64,000 bases of DNA, taken from Mytilus edulis. Its lineage: Eukaryota; Mollusca; Bivalvia; Mytilida; Mytilidae. This document shows, piece by piece, positions 12,201 through 23,677 of the stretch; within the stretch, counting starts at the first letter, position 1; the number at the start of each line of letters is the position of its first letter. The stretch spans positions 41,282,733 to 41,346,732 of the forward strand of contig NC_092351.1 of the NCBI RefSeq assembly GCF_963676685.1. Direction: 5' to 3'. Made by a program: the position numbers and the translations under genes. The notes under the pieces are model-generated. The model saw only the letters and a list, made by a program, of their open reading frames with translations. It had not been told where the DNA came from and ran no database searches.

Positions 12201-13683
12201 TGTTAGAAAAGATCAAGCAAGCAGGGTTTTGCGTCAACTTTTTTTTCGATTTATCAAGTGTTCTAGATGTACTTATATGTCGTTGTGGAAATGAGCCTTT
12301 CATATGTGAACAGCCATGATTATTTTAGGCTTATGGGGAAACCAGGGTAACAATGTGTCATTTGCATTTTTACGAAGTATAAATAGATTCAAAATACCCT
12401 TACTAATTAAGTCCTGGTATCTATGATGAGTTTATTTACTCGTTATTTTGCTCGATTCTTCCATATAGCAGAATTGTGTTTTTTGTTAGTTTCGATCTTA
12501 TTAGTTATAAATCATTTTATTTCAGTTTTGTATATGTATGTTCATCTATCATAATAATTTGTTCAAAGGTGGGGTTTCACTGCTGTTGGACGTTTCGTTC
12601 CCGATTGTATCACTAGTGTAGTAATCAGCACTTTAGTGTTGACATGACTATCAATTCAATGGTCATTTAAATGAATTGACTAGTTGCAAAAGTATGAATT
12701 ATTCAAGATTTTATTATTCCAGGCATATATAACCTTAGCCGTATTTGGCACAACTTTTTGGAATTGTGGGTCATCCATGCTGTTTAACTGTACTTTTATG
12801 ATTTTCTAATTATTTTGATCTCAGCGTCACTGATGAGTCTTATGTAAAAGAAACACGCGTCTTGCGTATAACATTATAAGCCTGGTACCTTTGATAACTA
12901 GTTTCAGATCTTCTTTAAAAACTAAATGACAGGACCATTTCAAGTTGCTTACGACAGCATTAGAAGACTAATTAGCAAAAAACTTGGAAAGAGACACTAT
13001 AACGGTTCTAATTGGCAGGTATATATATTAATTGATTTACATGTATCAGTATATCTCAATATATATGCTAATATTTTCCCTCACAATGTTAATAACAATG
13101 AGATTCATTTCAAAGACTTTGTGTTTATGCTGCAATCTGGTTCAGAAAAATTATAATCATTTTAAACTGTATTTTACTAAATAATATCTCACAACGGGGA
13201 TACATATAGGATTTAAACCACTTTGTACAATTGAGGAGAATTTGATTTACCTATGTATTATTGTTATGAAAGAAATCTACTTGTAATGTAAATTTTAATA
13301 AGAAGTCAGGAAAAAAATAAACTTTATTTTACCGCATGAAATAATTTGACATTCAATAATAGGTGCCCTGATTACGTATCAACTTCACAAATGATACACG
13401 ATGGTCTTGAACTATAAATTCTAGGTTCTGACGTTTCTATCATCTTAGTAACGTGTTATAATAATTTTATGAACGTCTTTGTAAATTCTTACATTTACTG
13501 TTTAGTATATTTTTGGTAATATATATTTGACGTGGCTCTGTACTGGTACATACCGTGATAGTACTTTAGTGCTTAAGTTAGTTTATGTATTTTGGTCTTT
13601 CGTTTTTACTAATTCGCTTTGTCAACATGCCCTTTTGGATTTTCTTAATTGTCATATCTTTTTGTTTTTATAATAATTAAGAT
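12201..13683. repeat. intergenic with family-A repeat
   Basis: A family-A repeat spans about 12,555-12,905: 'agcactttagtgttgacatg', 'ccttagccgtatttggcaca', 'gcgtcactgatgagtctta' and 'ctggtacctttgataact'. Flanking sequence is AT-rich without recognisable genes; the frame at 12,926 has no domain. Confidence 0.5.
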
Positions 13684-13910
13684 TATAACACACTGTTGAC
13701 TGCTGTACCCCTATTTTTGTTTTGTTCACACATTGTTTTCAAAATATTGGATTTTAACACAATTGACATTAACGTGAGATGATCAGGTATATATAAAACC
13801 AGGTTTAAATCACCGTTTTCTACTTTAGAAAATGCCTGTACTAAGTCAGAAATATGACAGTTGCAATAAATTCGTGTGATGTATTTCAGGTTTTCGTTTT
13901 GCAATTTACT
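13684..13910 (-). repeat. reverse family-C repeat
   Basis: Reverse complement of family C: 'taaaaccaggtttaaatcac', 'ttctactttagaaaatgcct' and 'tcagaaatatgacagttg' mirror the forward copies at 8.3 and 17.2 kb. The minus frame at 13,683-13,904 is the translation of this repeat. Confidence 0.55.
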
Positions 13911-15438
13911 CAGCGATTTTCCGTTTAGAATTTTTTATATGTACATTGATATATACTCATATCCACGAATACAACATTTTAAATATACTTTTCTAATTCA
14001 TACTCGATTGAGATCACTTTCCTGACCTGTTCATTATTTTTATTCAATCAACGTGTTGTTCATTTGATTTTAGTTCTTCATTGGTCATAATTTGATTATG
14101 ACGTCAAATTTTCTTGCTTTCCTCTGAATTTCGTATTGTGACGTCATGAGAAAATGCGACCATGCATGATGACGTCACATAAAAAAACACATCTTCTTGC
14201 CGATCAATCGAAAAAATGTTCGAGTTTGTCTGCATATCGTTTAAAATTCATCAGAGAGACTGATTTCATTACAAAATCTCGTCCAATACGATATCTATCG
14301 AAAAAATGACAGATACATTTTAAATATCTAAAACGCCGGGTCCCTGTCTGGAGTGGGTAAATATTGCATCACATTCGATAAAGTGATGGAATCTATATTT
14401 ATCAAATTTTCGTTAATTTATCTTTGACATTTAAAAATCTTTAAAGATCGAGGCATAACAATGAGATGTTTTTTTGCATTAAGTTAAAAAAAAATGAATT
14501 GAGCAACAGAATAAACCAAAACGATATTCAAGTCACGTCACCATTTTTGTAATTGAGATGTAATGCACAGGTATATAAAAACATCATATACAAGAGTACT
14601 GTAGGATGTAAGTAAATTGATTTAGAATTCTGTAATTTATTCGAAAACAAGATAAAAACGTGACTTATGGCAACTTTTCGGTTGATGTTTTCAATCTGCA
14701 TGAACTTTGTTTTTTTCTTTTTGAATGAGAAAGGATATTAATTTAACCGTCTTTAATTATGACATTGTTCACAAAGAAACTGCTGTGCATTTCCCCCTAA
14801 GAATAAGTAAATGAGTCCACGTATACGTGACTCCCATCATGTTTTTTGTTAGAAGCGTTGATATTGATTGTAAGTTCTAATCTTTATGTCAATATATAAA
14901 CCATGGTCTGGCGTAAATACAAGGAAGTAAAAATGACTTTAATTGCAGTTGTCCTGAAAACTGAAAAATTTCCAATATTTTGTGTTTATTGGGTCTTAAA
15001 ATAAAAATGCATGTTGATTTTTAAATAAAGAGATATCTTCGTTGTCGCTTATAACTGCAATTCATATGATGATAAATTAAGGTTATTATTTGAATGGTTG
15101 TTTATGAAATAGTAAAGTCAACTTAAACTTTTTACATTTTGTAAAACAATAATGCATATGTATTAAGTAATATTTCTGATAAGATTTCACAACATTGATG
15201 TCAATTGTTATCAAAGGTACCAGGATTATAATTTAATACGCCAGACGCGCGTTTAATAAATATTTTTGTCGTTTCTACGTCTTCAAATTTAATCAATAAA
15301 ATGAAAATCTTAAACAAGTGTCCAATAATGTTAGATCTGCAAAGGAGTAGCTTTGAGAAGAGCTTATATTTTGACATTGAAACTGGAAAAAAATAAAGTT
15401 AACCAGCATTATATGTCCACTAATAAATGACAAAAGTA
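13911..15438. other. intergenic with TGACGTCA cluster
   Basis: No gene recognised. Three perfect TGACGTCA palindromes (CRE-type) lie within 80 bp at 14,099-14,106, 14,139-14,146 and 14,170-14,177. A reverse family-A piece ('gccagacgcgcgttt') lies near 15,238-15,255. Confidence 0.4.
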
Positions 15439-15643
15439 ATATAGTGGATTCATGAATTTTCGTGGGATTCCAAATTTAATGGATTTCATGGTTTAAGGTG
15501 GACCACGAATTTAAAAGTTCAACGAATTACAAATTCTCTTAAGGCTTGTATGAAGACTTTGGTAAAACCACGAAATCAAATATCCACGAATATTTCCTCA
15601 ATGAACGAAAATCGGTATCCACGAAAATAAATGAATTCACAGT
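15439..15643. mobile_element. MITE with TGGATTCAT...TTCGTGG inverted ends, copy 1
   Basis: Left end 'tggattcatgaattttcgtg' is mirrored by the right end 'cacgaaaataaatgaattca' followed by 'cag'. 'ccacgaat' boxes recur inside. A diverged second copy lies at 27,688-27,896. It is short, without coding capacity, and MITE-like. Confidence 0.55.
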
Positions 15644-17224
15644 AAATATGGACAGTCTGATGCGCTTTTCTACATATTCAAACACACTCACGGATATACA
15701 AATACTTGAATTCTGGATGGGGTTTTATGACTCGGGGGGTTAAAGAATATCCATATCAACGTCAAATTTTCCTTGAAAGATTTTAATCCGTGACTTTTAT
15801 CTTTTAATAAATCTCAGAAAGGTAAAAAGGCAAGATAATTTCAGTACCAAAGAATTGAATTCTGAGCTGATCAAACCTTCAGTCAACCAGCAGCGGTATC
15901 GACAAATGAAACAAAAATGGCGAAATTATTTAACAAGTTCTTTAAACATTTGACAATAAAAATTCTTGCATTTTAATGATTTAAAAAATACCACCCTTTA
16001 CAGAATGTTTCAGAATTTTTCTTGATAATTGTACACGTACATTTGAGAACGATTTGTCCTGACAGTAATTTTTGTACAGTTTGCAAGCAGAATCCAGAAT
16101 AGTAGAGCATTACAAGTACACCAGGGCTATAACATTTTGTTTGCTATTTGGGAACATCTGAACTTTTATATTTGTGATACAAGCAGGTTTTATTATTTTT
16201 GTTTCAAACAAGCTACGTGTGTGTGCCATTCTTATGAAATCATTTTAAAATTATACTATGTAATGATTAATATTTTTCTCTTTCATTGTTTGCCAAGAAA
16301 ATTATGTAAACACCTGTTTACGTTGAGTAGGATAGAAATAACGATAAGGGACTTGATGCAACATTTGTATAGACACGTTGTTACTGTCACTAACTTGGGA
16401 GATTAAAACAATTAAAATTACTTTTTTTGTTTTATCAAAATAAAACATTTTATTATCATAAAGTTATTCCATTTCGAGTTGAAAAATTAAGTAAGTAACA
16501 ACATTGTCCTTTTTTTTTAATTCGAAAATTATTTTTTTATAAGTGCGATAATACGACTGGGTCAGTAAAGCAATAATACGAACTTGCATTTTGATAACTG
16601 AAAAATAATCCTGTAAGCACTATTGTTTCGAAATCGAAATAATAATACTCGCTTTATTGTCTGATTTTCGAAAAAATCGCAATTACTAATGCGTGCAATA
16701 ATTTCTGAATTAACAGTATCCTATGCTTAACTCTTGCATATATACCAAGGTATTATATTTAAATACAGGTTCGACATACATTCATTGACCACTGACAAAG
16801 AAACGAAAAAAAATGTTTCTTTCTTTAGATAAAAATCAAGTAAAAAAATCACACATTATATCTACGTCCTTATGATATAACCACGAAGACGAATCTCAAG
16901 TTGTGTTGCGAAAAACAGAATGCGTAGAGAAACGTTTCCCTTAGTCATAAAACTAACTACTAAATAATTATATAACTGCATATGCTTGTATCATAATACC
17001 ATGCCGACGAAAATATGAAAAATGACTAAAAAGATAAAACACATTCAATTATTTAAATGTGTCATCCGAATTGATTTGACACCATTTACTGCTGTTCAGT
17101 ATGCTTGTATTTTATATATTTATTCACTAATTTCAAGAGAGGCTAAACATGCCAAAGGGATATGCAACCTCATAAGTAAAAAACGGTATGACAATACCAA
17201 GACAAAAAAACTGAAAGTGATTAA
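15644..17224. other. intergenic, nothing recognised
   Basis: About 1.6 kb of AT-rich sequence. The frames at 16,137 and 17,022 have no recognisable domain, signal or splice context. Confidence 0.45.
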
Positions 17225-17940
17225 ATAGTAAAGTTACAAAAATACTGAACTCCGAGGAAAATTCCAAACGGAAAGTCCCTAATCAAAAGACAAAATCAAA
17301 CGCCCAAACACATCATACGAATGGATAAGAATTGTCATATTCTTGACTTGGTACAGGCATTTTCTTATGTAGAAAATGGTGGATTGAACTTGGTTTTATA
17401 GCTATTTAAACCTCACTTGTATGACAGTCGCATTAAATTTAATTATATTGAAAGCGATGCGTGAACAAAACAAACAGACATAATGGGCAAAACTGTAAAA
17501 TATTCAGCAGTCGACATTGTGTTATAATCTTAATCACTATAAAAGAAAACCAAGCAAATATGCCCAACAAAGAAGCACAAAATGGCAATCAGACCAAGCA
17601 TATCAGAAAAAAAAATAAAGACAAGAATACAACAATTTGATAGTACAGTAACACAATGACGGGCTGTATAAGAACAGAGCCATGTCATATATGTAACAAA
17701 GAAACATAAAAGGGCATATAGACAAGCACAAGGCAATCAACAAACATGTTTAACAATAGCACAGTTACGGGATGTATAAGCACACAGCCACGCAACATGC
17801 ACCGAAGTTACACTAAAATGCATACAGACAAAAGCACATAAAAAGACATACAACAGAACACAAAACTCAGAAAATAACATGAACAAAGACTGACCAACAT
17901 GAACCCCATCAAAATAAAAACTAACAAGAGAAAACAAAAT
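17225..17940 (+). repeat. long family-C repeat with internal tandem unit
   Basis: Starts with 'acaaaaatactgaactccga', passes 'cttggtacaggcattttctt', 'atgacagtcgcattaaattt' and 'gtgttataatcttaatcact', then shows a diverged tandem unit: 'gacgggctgtataagaacag' near 17,656 and 'tacgggatgtataagcacac' near 17,766. The minus frames at 17,530 and 17,737 lie inside it and are repeat translations. Confidence 0.55.
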
Positions 17941-19089
17941 CAAGGTTTCTTAACAACACAATTAAGTTTTTGTTACGATCATATACTGTTTATTTTATTT
18001 GCCCAGGCTTCACATTTTGGGTTTGATGTATTTGTAGTCTGCTCGACTTTGTTTTCAACCTTGACCTTGACTGGTGGTGAGTGGTGGAATTCGATTTCTT
18101 GCTCGTTTTTTCATTAGCCTACAATTCATACTAATTCAATAGTTGACATGATTTATCACAAAGATATATGTTCATTTCGACAATATTTAAAAGACTAAAT
18201 CTATTTTAGTTTGAATAATAGTTATCATTTTAAACACATTTCTATTGCAACGGTATAATACATAAAAAATGTATAGGCAGACATTGCATATAAAAAAAAA
18301 TGTGAAATGTTTTATGGATGCATTATGCTTTGGTCTAGAGTAAGAGATTATCGCGAAAAAAAAAAACCAATCGGCGTTACCTCAGTCCTATCCTTATTTT
18401 CTTGATTATGAAATTAAGATAATGCAAGTTTTCATTGGTTTTAGTATTGAACGAGTAACACGGCCGTGGTAACATTGTCAGTCATAAAATTAAGCATAAA
18501 GCATACTCTTGAATACTAAATGAAAAAAAAGTCGTTCAAAGATTATTTTTAAGTAATACATAAAACGAAACGTCGATGAACTGACAAGCCTGTTTCTTCA
18601 ATTATGAAAAAATCTGAAATAAAATACAAAAACCTGTTCAAAAGTAATATAACTTGATATCCGCAAAGAGGGAGTTTGAATAAAAGTCATCTGACAATAA
18701 AAAAAATTAAATACTGCATAGAATTTAAACATAAAGCAATCTGGATTCATCGATGTTTCATTCAATATTTTACCATAAGATGTACTTACAGTATGGTCAA
18801 AGTGATAAATGTAGTGGCCAACATTCCGCTTAATAGACCTACCAATATTTTCCAAATAAGACTTACAGTATCTAAAATAATTTTAGTTTTATTATTTCAA
18901 CTAACATGAAGGCTGTGCATTTATAAAAAGTAAAGTGTATCTCCTTTTAAATAAAAAAAAACAACCCATCAGATATTTTATATTAAACATGCAGCTGGAA
19001 GGTATATTTGAAGAACATGACATTTGAACAAAAGACAGTGTCAATAGTTTCATTTGGTTTTTGTTGTAATACCATTTTTCAATAGAATT
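17941..19089. other. intergenic, nothing recognised
   Basis: AT-rich. The overlapping sense and antisense frames at 18,598-18,909 show neither domain nor splice support. Confidence 0.4.
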
Positions 19090-19352
19090 AACAAACTATA
19101 TGCAAAACCGACAAGTAACCAGAGCAAGTCAGGAGTCTCTGGTCTTTGTTAGTTGTAGGTTCTCTTAATTTTTGTTCAGTTATATGTTTGGGAGTTAAGT
19201 ATGATGTCCATTTTCACTGAACTAGTACACATTTTTATTAAGGGGCCAGGTGATGCCCACCTCCAGGTGCGAAATATCCTCGCTCCGTTAAAGACCCATT
19301 GGTGGTCTTTGATCGGGTTGTTGTCTCTTTGACATATTCCGGATTCACCTTA
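19090..19352 (+). repeat. solo PLE-tail fragment
   Basis: 'gcaagtcaggagtctctggt', 'tcactgaactagtacacatt', 'ggggccaggtgatgcccacc' and 'cgggttgttgtctctttgac' follow the order of the last third of the PLE tail at about 42,978-43,239. Confidence 0.6.
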
Positions 19353-20547
19353 TCAATTTTTGTAATCAATATGTTTATTTCCGGATATATGCAGTCGAAT
19401 ATTTTCTGATGTATAACATGTAACTAGTCTGAATACTTTTTTTTCTAAAAACGGAACTTGCAAAAAGCATACATTACTTATGAGATCTATATAAAATAAT
19501 GTGTAGTACGATTCACTTGTTTTTATTCAAATTCTATATACAATAAACTGAATATCTCGGAGAAAGGTACATTTCCTTGTTCACCTGTCAAACGGAGTTG
19601 ACTGCAGATTTCGATTTGGTTGAGTTATTTGTAGTTCTTAATTTTCTAATCATGTTTGCTATTAAGTCTTTCTTTCTATCTTCTGTATGCTTATACAATA
19701 ATCTTAAAACTGGTTAAAATTTGTCATATAAAGGCTATAACTTCAATACTAAAATCATTGACGATCTGTTTTTTGTTTTGTGAATTGTCATGTTTACTAT
19801 TTAAAAAGATTAACTTAAGCTATTAGGGACAACAGTGTTATACCAAAACGCTATTTCTTTAGTTTTGTAAAAAAATATGACTTTCAGCTGCAGTAAGTAA
19901 AATTGAGAATGGAAAAGGGGAATGTATCAAAGAGATAACAAACCGACCATAGAACAGACAACAGCAGAAGGACAGCCTACGAAAAATTAATTTACTATTC
20001 CAACCAAGCGTTAAATTGGTATATCGACTCTCCATGTATGCTGAGGTAATTTTCAAACCTAAACCAAATGAGGGAAAAAGTCTGCATTGACTTTTTCGTC
20101 AGCTTGATTATTCAGTTAATCGTGGTTTTTATTTATGTTGTAGTAAAGCAGCTTAGGATGCAACGAAGTGATGGATTATTGTAACTATAAATGATAATCC
20201 TAGGTTATATTGATTATCAAAAGGGTAATGTCACGATTGACTTTCACGTCATTTGCAATCGCATTTTTTATGCAAAACAAACCAGTTTGCGTTCTGTATA
20301 TAGAAGACGAGGTTTTTGTAAAACATGTTAAAATAATGTTATATGCTCTCGCAATTCCAGAAAAAATTAAATAAAACCAATCGTTGTAGCTACATGTATG
20401 ATGAGTTAGAAAGCTCACTATGACATATGACAAAAGACGTATTAACACATTTCTAGCTTGTGTTTTTGTATATAAATGTTGTCTGAAATATCGAAAAGAC
20501 ACTCAATTTGGAACAATATGAGTTTATGAATTATAATAACGCTATAT
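19353..20547. repeat. intergenic with reverse PLE-tail end
   Basis: No gene recognised. 19,901-19,980 is a reverse fragment of the PLE tail ('ggggaatgtatcaaagagat' and 'acagacaacagcagaagga'). The minus frames at 19,859 and 20,200 have no recognisable domain. Confidence 0.45.
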
Positions 20548-21130
20548 GATAGATATAGGAAGAAGTGGTATGAGTGCCAACAAGACAACTCTCCATCAAA
20601 ATAACAATTTATAAAAGTAAACCATTATAGGTCAATGTACGGCCTTCAACACGGAGCCTTGAACTTATTTCATCTGATGATAGATTGTTATGATTTGTAG
20701 TCAATGAATTGATCGTGTATGCGTATCTACAATTTAAACTGATATAAAAAAAAGGAAAAGAGCAAAAATACCAAACTCCGTGAGAAGTTCAAAACGGACA
20801 AGCCTGAATCAAATGGCTAAATCAAAAGCTCAAACTCATCAAACGAATAAATAACAACTGTCATGTTCCTGTCTTGGTATAGGCATTTTTACCCCAGAAA
20901 ATAGTTAATTAAACTAGGATTTATAGCTAGCTAACATCTGACTTGTATGATAGTCGCACACAATTCCATTATATTAACAACGATGAATAAACAAAACACA
21001 TACATGATAGGTGAAAATGTCAAAATAAATAAGGTGTACATCCGTCAACATTGTGGTGTAATCTTAATCGATATTAAACAAACACATATGTCAACAAAGA
21101 AACACAAAAAGGCATAAGGACAAAGTGAAT
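20548..21130 (+). repeat. family-B and family-C repeats in series
   Basis: 20,548-20,665 is family B ('aagtggtatgagtgccaaca', 'agacaactctccatcaaaat', 'gtcaatgtacggccttcaac'). 20,745-21,130 is family C ('ccaaactccgtgagaagttc', 'cttggtataggcatttttac', 'tatgatagtcgcacacaatt'). No gene is present. Confidence 0.6.
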
Positions 21131-22061
21131 CAGTAAAAGATTTATACTTCAATTTTTATAACATTCCACCCATTCCACATTACCTTTTTTCTTTTCTGTC
21201 ACTAAAACGTTTACTGGTAAGGTTCCTAATTTAAAAAAAAATATATTTTTAAAGTAACGTTATAACACACAACAACATTTAACAAATTTTCGGAATCAAA
21301 ATTGAATAGTTTGCTTGCTACATTATCATGATTAACAATTTAAACCATGGTATCGCGACAAATCTTAACACACACTATGAACAATATTTGGTAAAGATTT
21401 TCTGGCTTACTACAGGAACTAAATGTGGTACAGGTTTACTTGTGGACTGAATATAAAATAGAATATGTGGTATGATTGCCAATGAGACAGCTCTCCACAA
21501 GAGACCAAATGAATGTTCCTTCTCCTTCTTGTTTTGACAATTAGTCGTACATAAAAAATACGAGTGAACATACAAAAAAAAGAAGGCATGGAAAAAATCC
21601 CAAGAAAACCAATTAACTTATACAAAACAGCCATACAACAATAACAAAATATTTTACAAAATGTTTGTAAGAATGAGCAACCCAAACATAACCAAGATCT
21701 TGGTATGAAATAGAGCATACAAAACAAACGTAGAAGAACGTTTATACCAATTGACACCTAAATGTATACAAGACAATACATGACTGAAAAAGGTAGGAAA
21801 TAAGAATTAAAAAGGAAGCTAGCTTATGTAGGTATAAACTATTTGTATTAGCATTTAGCAATTTCAAGTAATTGAAAATAATTATTTATTCAAATAATGT
21901 TTGCTGTGATTCACATGCATTTGAAGTTATACATATGTTTACGTTTAAATCGTTGACATTACAACGACAATGTTAGTTGAACTGAAAGACTCCCAAATTC
22001 AATATCAATCAAAACAAACAAACAAATTTCAATCTAATGATCAAAGGCTAGAACAAAATAT
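21131..22061. repeat. intergenic with short family-B fragment
   Basis: 21,452-21,512 is a family-B fragment ('agaatatgtggtatgattgc' then 'caatgagacagctctccaca'). The two overlapping minus frames at 21,375-21,757 run across it and are not supported as genes. Confidence 0.45.
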
Positions 22062-22445
22062 ACAAAACAAGATGTGGTATGATTGCCAATGAGACAACTC
22101 TCCACAAGCGATCAAATGACACAGAAATGTTCAACTATAGGTCGCTGTGCAGCCTTCAACAATGAGCAAATCGCGTAATCATACCGCGTAATCAGCTATA
22201 AAAGTCCCCCACATGACAAATGTAAAACAATTCAAACGAGAAAACTAACGGCCTAATTTATGTACAAAAAATAAACGAAAAACAGATAGGTAACACATCA
22301 ACAAACAACAACCACTGAATAACAGGCTCCCGACTTGGGACAGACACATACACACGCAATGTGGCGGGGTTAAACATGTTAGCGGGATCCTAACCCTCCC
22401 CTAACCTCGAATAGTGGTGTAATAGTACAAAATCAGAACAAAATA
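22062..22445 (+). repeat. long family-B repeat
   Basis: The longest family-B copy in the window: 'aagatgtggtatgattgcca', 'gagacaactctccacaagcg', 'gcgtaatcagctataaaagt', 'caattcaaacgagaaaacta', 'aacaggctcccgacttggga' and 'gtggcggggttaaacatgtt'. The last part overlaps in content with the reverse of the PLE-tail family, so the dispersed families share modules. Confidence 0.6.
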
Positions 22446-23453
22446 TAAAAAAACTCATCAGATTGATACAAATTGAAATACATCTAACAAAAACACAGAG
22501 TTGACGTGGCTGGGAACTTGTATATCCCAACAACAAAAAGACATATTCTTGTTTCTACACCAAGTGTTGTTAGTAATTAAAACTAATATTTGGCATAGGA
22601 ATAAACACTTTCAAATTCTTTAAATAAATATGTGGAATATATAAGGCTACTGGAGTTCCTATATGGATATGTAGAATACAAAAATTAATGTTATTGTTTA
22701 AAGTATTCATAATAAGTGTGTTACATACAAAAGTTCAATATAAAGAAACTAAATTCGAATGAAAATTAACGTAATGTTTTTTAAAACTGAAATACTGTGG
22801 ATAATAAATATATATTATCAACGAAGGTCTTGCAACACTTCCATCATAATTAATGGGAACCGAACTTTAATGGCTCATATCGTTTTTGAAAATATGCTCA
22901 AAATGATCATAAATTAACAGCGTCCCTGTTTTAAACGATGTTGAATTGTTTAAAAAAAAGAAACACAAAGAAATGAGACGCAGTTTTTCCTTCCCCATAA
23001 GATAAAAATGCCGAGGGTATTGTAATTTTCTGTTCATATGTAATCAATTATACAATCTGATTTAATTATATTGACACTTTAGTTATTTGTATGCATTTTT
23101 ACATAGACAATGAAAAAAACATTTGCTTACAATTTCTATTTCAAATTGGACTCCTTCTTTTGAAGTGTGCAAATAATGTAGTTGTCGGACACTTTTACTA
23201 ACAAGATTGTACAAATTTTTAATACACAAATGATTGCAGATTTATTTTCAGTTGTGTTGCTAAAACATTTGTAAAAGAGGGACGAAAGATATCAAAGGGA
23301 CAGTCAAACTCATAAATCTAAAACAAACTGACAACGCCATGGCTAAAAATGAAAAAGACAAACAGACTAACAATAGTACACATGTCACAACATAGACAAC
23401 TAAAGAATAAACAACACGTAAATGTAAAATAATTTTGATTAGTATGTTTGTTC
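22446..23453. repeat. 3' flank of minus gene with family-E repeat
   Basis: Mostly AT-rich. 23,270-23,420 is a reverse family-E repeat ('gacaacgccatggctaaaaa', 'agacaaacagactaacaata'). A minus-strand AATAAA (plus-strand tttatt at 23,241-23,246) lies about 210 bp beyond the possible stop codon of the triple-D8C gene and could be its polyadenylation signal. No further exon of that gene was recognised here. Confidence 0.4.
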
Positions 23454-23677
23454 TCATTTCATTGGAATTTTGTTATTGTGAGACATAGTAACTATTTTCA
23501 AATATTTCTCACCAAAGCAATATCCGGAAAAGCTGATATTCAAATGATGAAGGAAATACACTCTAAATTTATCACAGTTCTGTATTTGAATTGACAATTT
23601 ACGTTGACATGATCCATCCTCCATTGCCATACACAAATCACGTTTTGCTATTTTTTCATGGACTGGTGGTAAAACTC
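23454..23677 (-). CDS. triple-D8C gene exon 9: D8C-3, second half, possible terminus
   Basis: Acceptor atttccag at 23,679-23,678. It encodes VLPPVHEKIAKRDLCMAMED, then C-QRKLSIQIQNC and FSGYCFG. At 23,513 the sequence TTTG/gtgaga could be a donor, as in exons 3 and 6 (165 nt, phase 1). If not used, the frame runs 18 more codons to TGA at 23,456-23,454. The usual CC pair is reduced to one cysteine here. Confidence 0.65.

Noticed and set aside
17530..17943. Two cysteine-rich hydrophobic minus ORFs
   Set aside because: They lie inside a family-C repeat with a tandem unit; the similarity between them reflects the DNA repeat.
21375..21757. Overlapping minus ORFs of 66 and 112 codons
   Set aside because: They overlap each other and a family-B fragment, with no domain or splice support.
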